The notes under the pieces are model-generated. The model saw only the letters and a list, made by a program, of their open reading frames with translations. It was not told the DNA's origin and searched no databases. Both the position numbers and the translations under genes were made by a program. This document shows, piece after piece, positions 30,504-38,485 of a stretch of DNA of 38,485 bases (position 1 is its first letter; every line of letters starts with the position of its first letter). Source of the stretch: Mycobacterium sp. UM_WGJ (GTDB lineage Bacteria > Actinomycetota > Actinomycetes > Mycobacteriales > Mycobacteriaceae); NCBI RefSeq assembly GCF_000455125.1, contig NZ_AUWR01000061.1, forward strand, positions 1 through 38,485, written 5' to 3'.

Positions 30504-33500
30504 CGGAGCGTCCGGACGTGCCCACCGACATCTCCAGCCTGTCGCCGGAGAAAAAGCGTGAGTTGCTTGCCCAGTTGCTGATGGCCAAGGCGCAGGACGC
30601 GGCAGCTGAGCATGAGCTGTCCTACGGGCAGCGCTCGATGTGGTTCATGCACCGGCTCGCGCCCGACAGCGCGGCCTACACCGTCGCCTACGCCGGACGC
30701 ATCGACGGCGGCCTGGATGTGCCGGCCCTGGAGCGGGCCGCGCAGGCGTTGGTGGCCCGGCACCCGATGCTGCGGACCACCTACACCGAACGGGACGGCC
30801 AGCCCGTCGCCCTGGTCCACGCACAGTGGCCGCTGCGGATCGCCACGCATCGCATCGGTGCGGACGCGGCCGAACTCGACCGGTGGGTCCAGGCGGAGAT
30901 CGACCGGCCCTTCGATCTGCGCACCGGCCCGGTGCTGCGGCTGACTCTCCTGCAGCGGCCGGACGACCACGTGCTGCTGCTGACGGTGCACCACATCGCG
31001 GTCGACTTCTGGTCCATCGACATCATCCTCGATGAACTGCGTGCGCTCTACGCCGCCGAACACGGAGCCACCCCTCCAGAAGAGACCGCAGACCGCTACG
31101 TCGACTACGCCGCTCAGCAGTCCCGGATGCTGGCCGGGCCCGAGGGCGAGCGGCTTTGGGAGTACTGGCATGAGACGCTGGGCGGCGAACTGCCGACCCT
31201 GGCCCTGCCCACCGATCGCCCGCGGCCCGCGATCCAGACCTACGACGGTGCGCTGCACCGGTTCAGCGTCGACGCCCAGGTCACCGCCGGGCTCAAGCAG
31301 GTGGCGCGGACCGTCGGAGCGACGCCTTACATGACCCTGCTGGCGGCCTATGCGGTGCTTTTGCACCGCTACAGCGGGCAGGACGACCTCATCATCGGTT
31401 CGCCGTTCGCCTGCCGCGACCGGGCCGGGCTGATGGGCATGGTCGGCTACGTCACCAACCCGCTGCCGCTGCGTGTCGACGTCAGTGACGACCCGAGCTT
31501 TGCTGCGTTGCTGGGGCAGGTCAAAGACACCGTGCTGGGCGCGATCGGCCACCAGGAGTACCCGCTGCCGCTGCTCGTCGAGCGGCTGCGGCCGGTGCGT
31601 GACGCCGGGCGCACCCCGCTGTTCCAGGTGTCGTTCGCCTGGCAGCAGGTCCGGCTGTTCGAAGACAACGTGTCGGGTGGGGACGGCGTCCTGCATCTGG
31701 AAACCCTCTACATCGGCCAGGGCGGCTCACCCTTCGACATCACCATGCAGGTCGGCGAGCAGGGCCCCGACGACGCTCGGGAACTTCAGCTTGCCCTGCA
31801 GTACAACACCGACCTGTTCGACGCCGCGACCATGCAGGCCCTAGCGCAGCACTTCACGCTGCTGCTGACCGAGCTGGCCCAGCCCGGGGCGGCGCAGCTC
31901 CCGGTCTCGCAGCTGAGGTTGCTCACCGACGCCGAGCGCGCCGCGCTGGCAGCCTGGAACGACACCGCGGTCGACTACTCGTCCGCTCCGGCCACCCTGC
32001 ACGAGATGGTCGCCGCAAGCGCCGCGCGCACCCCGGAGGCCGTCGCGGTCAGCTACGACGGCCGCGATATCAGCTATGGCGAACTGGACCGGCGGGCCAA
32101 CGGGCTGGCACACCGGTTGCGCCAGTTCGGTGTTGGCGCCGGCCCGGGTCCCGCTGTGGTTCCGGTGCTGCTCGAGCGCTCCGAGGACCTGGTGATCGCG
32201 CTGCTCGGCGTGCTCAAGGCCGGTGGGGTATTCCTGCCGCTGGACCCCGCGCAGCCCACCGGCCGGATGGAAGCGATGCTCGCCGACGTCCCCGATGCCC
32301 CGGTATGCGTCACGCACCGTGAGCATTTGCCGCATGTGCCAACGGGTTTCACCGGTGCCCGGCTGTGCCTGGATCAGCCGTCTACGGCGCCCGCCGAGGA
32401 AATGTCGGCTCCCGAGACGGGCACGACGTCCGCAGACCTGGCCTACCTGATGTACACCTCGGGTTCCACCGGGGCGCCCAAGGGCGCGCTGAACAGCCAC
32501 GCCGGCATTCGCAACCGGCTGCTGTGGATGCAGGACGCCTACCAGCTGACCGCCGAAGACCGGGTGCTGCACAAGACCCCGATCAACTTCGACCCGTTCG
32601 TCTGGGAGATCTTCTGGCCGTTGACGGTCGGCGCCCGGGTGGTGATCGCCAAACCCGAGGGCCACAAGGACGCCGCGTACCTGGCGCGCACCATCGTGGA
32701 ACAGCACGTCACCACAATGCATTTCGTTCCGTCGATGCTGCGCCGGTTCCTCGCGGAACCCCAGGCGGCCTCCTGTACCGGCCTGCGCAAGGTGTTCTGC
32801 AGCGGCGAAGCGCTCACCGCGGACCTGCGCGACAGCTTCTTCGCCACGCTGCCCGCCGAGCTGTACAACCTGTACGGCCCGACCGAAGCCGCCATCGACG
32901 TCACCCATTTCCATTGTGTGCGTGGGGAAACCGATCCGATCATCCCGATCGGCCGGCCGATCGCCAATATCGCGATCCACTTGCTGGACGCGGTGGGCAA
33001 CCCGGTTCCGATCGGAGTACCCGGCGAACTGCACATCGGCGGCGTGGGTGTCGGCCGTGGCTACCTGAACCGGCCCGAGGCCACCGCGGCCGCATTCGTG
33101 GAAGACCCGTTCAGCTCTGCGCCGGGTGCCTTGCTCTACCGCACCGGCGATCTGGCCCGCTACCGCCCAGACGGCACCATCGAGTATCTGGGCCGTCGCG
33201 ACGACCAGGTGAAGATCAACGGCTTCCGGATCGAACTCGGTGAGGTGGAGGCCGCGCTGGCCAAACACCCCGGTATCGCCGAGAACGCCGTCGTGGCACG
33301 CAAAGACGCCTCCGGCCACACCCAGCTGATCGCCCATATCGTGCCGGTCGCCGCGGCTCCGGGCACGGCCGAGTTGCGCCGCTTCCTGCTGGACCTGGTG
33401 CCGGCGGCGATGGTTCCGGCGGTGTTTCGCGCAGGCGATCTGCTGCCGTTGTCGGCCAGCGGCAAGGTGGATCGCCGGGCGCTGCTGGCCCTCGACAAGG

Positions 33501-35902
33501 ACCTGGACGCCGCGCCTACGGTGTTCGTCGCGCCCCGCGACGCCACCGAAGAGGCACTGGCCCAGATCTGGCGCGAGGTGCTCGATGTGGAGCGAGTCGG
33601 CGTGACCGATGACTTCTTCGCTCTTGGCGGCGCCTCCACCCAGGCGCTCGAAGTCGCAGTGCGCGTGGGGGAGCTCGGCCTGGAACTGCGGCCGGAGTCC
33701 CTGTTCGTCTACGGCACCATCGCTGAGCTGGCCGCCGAGTTCGGCCCGATCGGCGGGGCCGAGGCCGAGCAGGCAGGCGGGCCGCCCGCGCCACAGCCCG
33801 AACCCGTGGTGGTCGCGCCCCAGCCTGCTGCAGCGCCCAAGCCGGCCGCGGCACCGGCGATCAAACCCGTGCAGAACGGTCCGGCGCGCAACGTCGTGAT
33901 CGAGAGCCTCGGCGTGTACCTGCCGCCGCGGGCGGTCTCCACCGAACAGGTCCTGGCCGACTGCGTCAACGAGGTGAAGATCCCGCTGGAGCGACTCACC
34001 GGCATCAAGAACCGGCGGATGGCCGGCCAAGACGAGTTCTCGATCGACTTGGGCCGCAAGGCGATCGCCGACTGTTTGTCGCGGTCGAGCTACGCCCCCG
34101 AAGAGATCGACCTGGTGATCGCGTGCAACATCTCGCGCTGCGACGGCCCGGAGCACATGTTCACCTTCGAGCCGAGCACCGCGTCGCAGTTCCGTGACCA
34201 GCTGGGGCTGACCAACGCCGTCTGCTTCGACATCAACAATGCCTGCGCGGGCATGTTCACCGGCGTGAGCGTGGCCCAGGACTTCCTCAAAACCGGCCTG
34301 GTGCGCAACGCGTTGGTGGTCAGTGGCGAATACATCAGCCACATCACCGAAACCGCGCAGCAGGAGATCGAAAGTGCGATGGACCCGCGGCTGGCCTGCC
34401 TGACCGTCGGCGACGCCGGCGCGGCCGCGGTGCTCGAACTCGGGCCCAACGACCGGGTCGGTTTCCACGATCTGGATCTGGCCACGTTCAGCGAATTCGC
34501 CAAGCTGTGCATCGCCAAGGCCACCGAAGGTCCGCACGGCGGCGCCATCATGGTCACCGACTCGGTCACCCAGACCGCGATCGCGGTAAAGCACTCGGTG
34601 CCGTATGTGGCGGCGGTCATGCAGCGGCACGGCTGGCGTCCCGAGACGGCTGATCAGTTGCTCATGCATCAGACCTCCGAGGCGTCGATCAACGACGCCA
34701 TCCTGACCATCAACCGGGTCTTCGGTGCCGGGGCCGCAAGCCGGGCCAACACCATCTGCAACCTCGCAGAGCGCGGGAACACCGCTACCACGACGCATTT
34801 TGTTGCGCTGTATGACTACATCAACGCTGGGCGTATCAACTCCGGTGACAACGTCGTACTGTCCATCACCGGCTCCGGGCAGACCATCGGAACCGGCCTC
34901 TACACATTCGACGACCTGCCCGACCGGATGCGGCGGGCCGGCAACGCCCGCTCCGGCAGCGGCACGCGCGGCGGCCGCTCCGGCGGCGGTCGCCGGGAAC
35001 TCCCGGCGACGCCGCGCGTGCGCATCGAGGGCATCGGCATCGCTCCAGAGGGGCAGACGCCGCCCAGCTCGATCCAGTTCGCCGTCGACGCCGCTACCGC
35101 CTGCCTGGCCGACAGCGGTGTCGACCGCACCGACGTCGGCCTGGTGATCCACGCCGGCATCTACCGCGACGACTTCCTGTCCGAGCCGGCCGTCGCGACC
35201 CTGGTCGCCGGGGAGGTCGGAATCAACGCCGAGCCGGAGTCCGCGGACGCCCCCAAGACCTTCGCGTTCGACGTCCTCAACGGCGCGGTCGGTTTCCTCA
35301 ACGGCTGCCATGTGGCGGCCGGCATGATCGGTGCCGGGCGGACCGGACATGCCATGGTGCTGGCCTCCGAAGTGGAGAACAACACGGCGGAGAGCGGGTA
35401 CCCGCGCAACGGTATCGCCGAGACGGGTTCGGCACTCATGCTGAGCCCCAGCCACGGACCAGAAGGCTTCGGCCGGTTCGTCTTCGGCCACCACCCGGAG
35501 TATCGGGGCGCACTGGCTACCTACACCCAGGAGCGCGACGGCCGGATGTGGCTGCGGATCGACCGCGACCCGAACCTGGCCGCGATCTACGTCAGCTGCC
35601 TGCCCTCGTCGGTCAAGGAGTTGCTGACGCTGGAGGGTCTGGCGCCCCAGGACATCGCGTTGGTGTTCCCGCCGTACCTGCCCGGTGCGGCCCTCGATGA
35701 GCTGGCCGCGCACATCGATGTGGAACGGTCGCGGTTCGTCGACCTCGAAGCGCAGGGCCAGACCAGTGACCCGTTCACCTCGACGCTGCCCTACCAGATC
35801 GTCGACGCCCGCCGGCGCGGCCTGGTCAAGCCGGGCGACATCGCGCTGATCATGGCGGTCGGCTCGGGTGTCGAGGTCGCTTGCACGACCTACCGGTTCT
35901 GA
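30500..35902 (+). CDS. nonribosomal peptide synthetase C-A-PCP fused to a tandem KAS III didomain
   Basis: An 1800-residue megasynthase. The N-terminal docking helix (LSPEKKRELLAQLL) suits the upstream C-terminus. C domain (about 36-470) has HHIAVDF at 164-170, with F in place of the usual final G. A domain (about 490-1010) has TSGSTGAPKG, YGPTE and K989; its pocket residues D698, P699, W702, H741, F766, S768, L791, I799, D800 read as a serine-type code. PCP S1046 lies in GGASTQ. After a Pro/Ala linker come two KAS III-fold domains. The first (about 1131-1478) has C1249 (NNACAGMF), H1390 (LLMHQTS) and N1427 (RGNTATTT). The second (about 1508-1800) has A1596 at the Cys position and lacks the His and Asn. 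No thioesterase or reductase is present. Release probably uses the KAS III unit. Confidence 0.9.
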
Positions 35903-35907
35903 TCGGC

Positions 35908-36897
35908 ATGCGCGCATTCGTCACCGGGGGAACCGGATTCGTCGGCTCGAACCTGGTCGCCGCGCTGTTGGAGCGGGGCATGCAGGTGCGGGTGTTGCGT
36001 CGCTCGACCTCGCCGATGGCCGCGCTGGAGGGTTTGGACTGCGAGACCCGAATCGGCGACGTCAATGACGGCGTCGAGGCACTGACCGAGGCGATGGCCG
36101 GCTGCGACTGGGTGTTTCACACCGCGGCGATTTCCGACTACTGGCGTTACCGGACGCAGACCCGGCTCTACCGCACCAATGTCGACGGCACCCGCGATAT
36201 GGCCACCGCCGCTGCGCGCGCCGGGGTTCAGCGATTTGTCTACACCAGTTCACTTGCCGCACTGGGGGTCCCGGAACGGGGACATGAGCTGGTCGAGACC
36301 GATGAATTCAACATCCGCCCGAGGCAGTTCCCCTACGCGCACAGCAAGCACCTCGCCGAGGCTGAGCTGCAGAGGGCCGCTGCTGCCGGTCTGCCGGTGG
36401 TGATCGTGAACCCGTCCGCGGTCATCGGTCCTCGCGATGTCAACCGCATCGCCAGCGCAATGCTCGTCGAAGCGCAACATGGGCGGTTGTGGTTCGCCGC
36501 ACCCGGCGGCACCAACTTCGTCTCTGTCGACGATGTCGTGGCCGGCCACATCGCCGCCGCCGAGCGGGGACGCATCGGGGAGCGCTACATCCTGGGTGGG
36601 GAAAACCTACTGTTCCGTGAGGCGTTCACGGAAGCCTGCGCGCTCTTCGGGCGTCCCGGGCCGTCGGTGATGTTGCCGCGCTGGTTCATTCCGGTGGCCG
36701 CGGCCGGGGTCAGCGTCGCCCGCGTCGTGGTGGGACCGCGGCTGCCGATCGACGCCCGTCAGATGCGGCTGTCGACGGCCGAGATCTTCGCCGACGCCAG
36801 CAAGTCGCGTGAGGAGCTGGGGGTGCCGTTCACGCCTTTCCGCACCGCGCTGCGGGCCGGCTACGAGTGGTACCGCGCCAACGGCTATCTGGACTAG
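35908..36897 (+). CDS. NAD(P)-dependent extended SDR, epimerase/3-beta-HSD type
   Basis: A 329-residue extended short-chain dehydrogenase. The cofactor motif VTGGTGFVGSNL starts at residue 5, HTAAISDYWR follows, the serine is in VYTSSLAALG, and the YxxxK pair is Y143 and K147 in FPYAHSKHLAE. Its resemblance is to hopanoid-associated epimerases, dihydroflavonol reductases and 3-beta-hydroxysteroid/2-alkyl-3-ketoacid reductases rather than sugar epimerases proper. ATG 35908 lies 5 nt after the synthetase stop; a TTG at 35881 would overlap it. Tight spacing makes it the third gene of the biosynthetic operon, probably reducing or otherwise tailoring the released keto product. The substrate is not known. 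Confidence 0.88.
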   Translation: MRAFVTGGTGFVGSNLVAALLERGMQVRVLRRSTSPMAALEGLDCETRIGDVNDGVEALTEAMAGCDWVFHTAAISDYWRYRTQTRLYRTNVDGTRDMATAAARAGVQRFVYTSSLAALGVPERGHELVETDEFNIRPRQFPYAHSKHLAEAELQRAAAAGLPVVIVNPSAVIGPRDVNRIASAMLVEAQHGRLWFAAPGGTNFVSVDDVVAGHIAAAERGRIGERYILGGENLLFREAFTEACALFGRPGPSVMLPRWFIPVAAAGVSVARVVVGPRLPIDARQMRLSTAEIFADASKSREELGVPFTPFRTALRAGYEWYRANGYLD

Positions 36898-36915
36898 CCC
36901 AGTCGCCACGGGCAT

Positions 36916-38292
36916 CTAGTCCTCGTCGTCATCCTCGCCGCTGGAGTCCTTGTCGCTCAACAGTTTTTCTGGGTGGTGGTAGTGGTTGGTGCGGGGTTGA
37001 CCGTGGTCTAGATGCGGTGGGGGCAGGGTTTGGGTGGTGCCGTCGTGGCGTTTGCGGGTTTTCCAGCCGCCGGTGGTGATGAGTTGGTGGTGGGGGCCGC
37101 AGCGCAGGGTGAGGTCGGTGATGCCGGTGCGTCTGGTTTTGGCGTAGTCGTTGTCGTGATGCACTTCGCAGTGGTAGCCGGATATGGGGCAGTTGGGGTG
37201 CGAGCATCCGCGTTCTTTGGCGTAGAGCACGATGCGTTGGGCGGGGTTGGCGAGGCGTTTGGTGTGGAACAGGGCGAGTTCTTGGGCGCCTTGGTAGATG
37301 CGTAGATAGTGGTGGGCGTGAGAAGCCATCGACACCACGTCACGGATGGGTAGCCAGGTGCCCCCGCCGGTGTGGGCTTTGCCGGTGCCGTTTTCCAGGT
37401 CGGCCAGGGTGACCGAGACGATGATGGTGGCCGGTAAGCCGTTGTGCTGTCCCAGTTCCCCGGAGGCCAGGAGGGCGCGGCCCATGGCGGTCAGGGCGTC
37501 GTGGTTGCGTTGCGCGGCACTGCGGGTGTCGGTGTCGATCTGGGTTTGGGAGGGGGTGCCGCCGGTACAGGGGGTGTCGTCGTGGGGGTTGCACATGCCG
37601 GGGGCGGCCCAGCGGGCCAGGACGGCATCAAGGGTGGCGCGGGCTTGGGGGTCGAGGTAGCCCTTGATCGGGCTCATGCCGTCACGGTCTTGGGGGCCGA
37701 GGACTACACCGCGGCGTTTGGCGCGGTCGTCTTCGGTGTAGTTGCCGTCGGGGTGCAGGTGGTCGGCGAGGCGTTGGGCGAGTTTGGCGAGTTCGTCGGG
37801 GCGACAATCCGTGCCCAATGCGGTGAGGTGTTGTTCGGCTTGGGTCAAGGTGCCGGCATCAACGGTGTCGGGTAGGTAGTGGAAGAACGAGCGGATCACC
37901 GCGATGTGGGCGGCGCCGATCTTTCCCGCACGTTGGGCAGTGGCCACGCTCGACAATGTCGGTGCCAGGGTTTCGCCGGTCATGGACCGGCGGGGCCCCA
38001 GCTCGGCGGCCTCGGTGATACGCCGGCCGGCTTCACCGCGGGTCAGATGTAACTCGTCTGCCAGCACCCAGCGGGGTTTGCCGCCCAACTCGGCGGGGTC
38101 AGTGGCGGCGAGGCGGTTGACCAGCGGGTGCTCCACCGCGGGAAGGCGCCGTCGCAGCCGCTCGCAGCGCCGCAGCAGGGCAAGGCATTCCCGCGGGGTC
38201 AGTGCGTCGAAGTCCAGTTCCAGCGCTCGATCCAGGTCAGCGGACAGGGTGTCGAAGACTTCGACGACCGCTTCCCGGGTATTCGAACGCAT
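36916..38292 (-). CDS. DUF222/HNH endonuclease of the 13E12 repeat family
   Basis: A 458-residue protein of the mycobacterial REP13E12 type. The DUF222 region spans most of the N-terminal two thirds ([27 protein letters not shown]... then [34 protein letters not shown]). The C-terminal HNH nuclease motif is [20 protein letters not shown], then [10 protein letters not shown], with zinc-type Cys and HNH histidines intact. The tail is acidic (SSGEDDDED). These repeated genes are associated with genome rearrangement and phage-like insertion in mycobacteria. It converges with the SDR gene, 18 nt between stops. A minus-strand TACTAT 6 nt before the ATG suggests a leaderless transcript. Confidence 0.9.
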   Translation of the reverse strand: MRSNTREAVVEVFDTLSADLDRALELDFDALTPRECLALLRRCERLRRRLPAVEHPLVNRLAATDPAELGGKPRWVLADELHLTRGEAGRRITEAAELGPRRSMTGETLAPTLSSVATAQRAGKIGAAHIAVIRSFFHYLPDTVDAGTLTQAEQHLTALGTDCRPDELAKLAQRLADHLHPDGNYTEDDRAKRRGVVLGPQDRDGMSPIKGYLDPQARATLDAVLARWAAPGMCNPHDDTPCTGGTPSQTQIDTDTRSAAQRNHDALTAMGRALLASGELGQHNGLPATIIVSVTLADLENGTGKAHTGGGTWLPIRDVVSMASHAHHYLRIYQGAQELALFHTKRLANPAQRIVLYAKERGCSHPNCPISGYHCEVHHDNDYAKTRRTGITDLTLRCGPHHQLITTGGWKTRKRHDGTTQTLPPPHLDHGQPRTNHYHHPEKLLSDKDSSGEDDDED

Positions 38293-38298
38293 GTGCTA

Positions 38299-38304
38299 AT
38301 AGTA
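38299..38304 (-). promoter_or_regulatory. -10 hexamer TACTAT for the 13E12 gene
   Basis: Minus-strand TANNNT hexamer with 6 nt to the ATG at 38292 and no ribosome site, i.e. a leaderless start. Confidence 0.45.
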
Positions 38305-38485
38305 GCGCCGGCCCCCGACAAGCTGCAGAACTTATCCACAACCAAAAATACTGTGACACAAGTGAATACAGTGAAAAATCGAGCGGTGTTGAGATTGCAT
38401 CTCGGTCCCATTCGCGGCACAGAGGCTAACTAGATATTGCACGAGCATCGGTGTCATCTGCTCTATCGGGGCGTGTCTCATTGAC
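38305..38485. other. less GC-rich non-coding flank of the 13E12 element
   Basis: About 180 bp with visibly lower GC than the rest of the window and no credible coding frame. It contains a TTATCCACA nonamer (38332-38340), identical to a DnaA-box consensus, and A-rich runs (38341-38385). It probably belongs to the upstream flank or boundary of the 13E12 repeat. No further gene is seen up to the window end. Confidence 0.5.

Noticed and set aside
31841-35917. Long minus-strand open frame (about 1360 codons) opposite the NRPS gene
   Set aside because: Same reason: an antisense shadow with no recognisable domain.
36916-38292. CRISPR-associated or restriction HNH nuclease
   Set aside because: The DUF222 region and HNH arrangement fit the 13E12 repeat family. 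No repeats, Cas genes or methyltransferase are nearby.
38332-38340. DnaA box / replication origin signal
   Set aside because: A single TTATCCACA match is not enough. There is no dnaA, dnaN or cluster of boxes nearby.

Overview
The window is high-GC actinobacterial DNA, almost certainly from a non-tuberculous mycobacterium. The first 23 kb carries, in order, genes matching the M. tuberculosis Rv0466-Rv0491 block as I remember it: acyl-ACP thioesterase (cut by the left edge), isocitrate lyase, fadB2, a TetR regulator, a DUF445 membrane protein, an XRE regulator, hbhA, DUF2516 and DUF2599 proteins, deoC, a DUF2993 protein, a nitrilase-family hydrolase, DUF2505, murB, an L,D-transpeptidase lipoprotein, an SDR, a ROK regulator, mshA, a YbjN protein, gpm1 and senX3-regX3. 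Heparin-binding haemagglutinin and mycothiol synthesis support the genus call. No sequence search was run, so species is not assigned.

The block differs from that backbone in several places. The mycolic-acid methyltransferases expected between fadB2 and the TetR gene are absent, and a small secreted protein of unknown function sits there. A DUF4226-like/calpain-type cysteine protease and an overlapping membrane-anchored protein lie between deoC and the DUF2993 genes. The DUF2993 gene is duplicated in tandem. Small regulatory elements are also visible: a leaderless cysteine-rich 26-codon leader ORF before the ROK-mshA genes, three 11-bp direct repeats before senX3, a 17-codon coupled mini-ORF between senX3 and regX3 (MIRU-like), and hairpins before and after isocitrate lyase. 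Several genes have a TANNNT -10 hexamer 6-8 nt before the start codon, which suggests leaderless transcripts.

From 23.3 to 36.9 kb, directly after regX3, lies the most unusual part: a three-gene lipopeptide-type assembly line. Gene 1 (2381 aa) reads FAAL-ACP-KS-AT-(DH remnant)-KR-ACP-docking helix. Gene 2 (1800 aa) reads docking helix-C-A-PCP followed by two fused KAS III/thiolase-fold domains in place of a thioesterase. Gene 3 is an extended SDR of the epimerase/3-beta-HSD type. The A-domain pocket reads as a serine code. The first KAS III domain keeps a Cys-His-Asn triad and the second has lost all three residues. I infer that a free fatty acid is activated, extended once, reduced to a 3-hydroxyacyl chain and joined to serine. 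The product would then be released by a KAS III-type reaction and possibly reduced by the SDR. I do not recognise this termination architecture as a described system.

The right end holds a DUF222/HNH endonuclease gene of the 13E12 repeat family and about 190 bp of less GC-rich DNA. This mobile-type element next to the biosynthetic genes is consistent with the cluster being an accessory insertion. No rRNA, tRNA, CRISPR array or insertion-sequence transposase was recognised.
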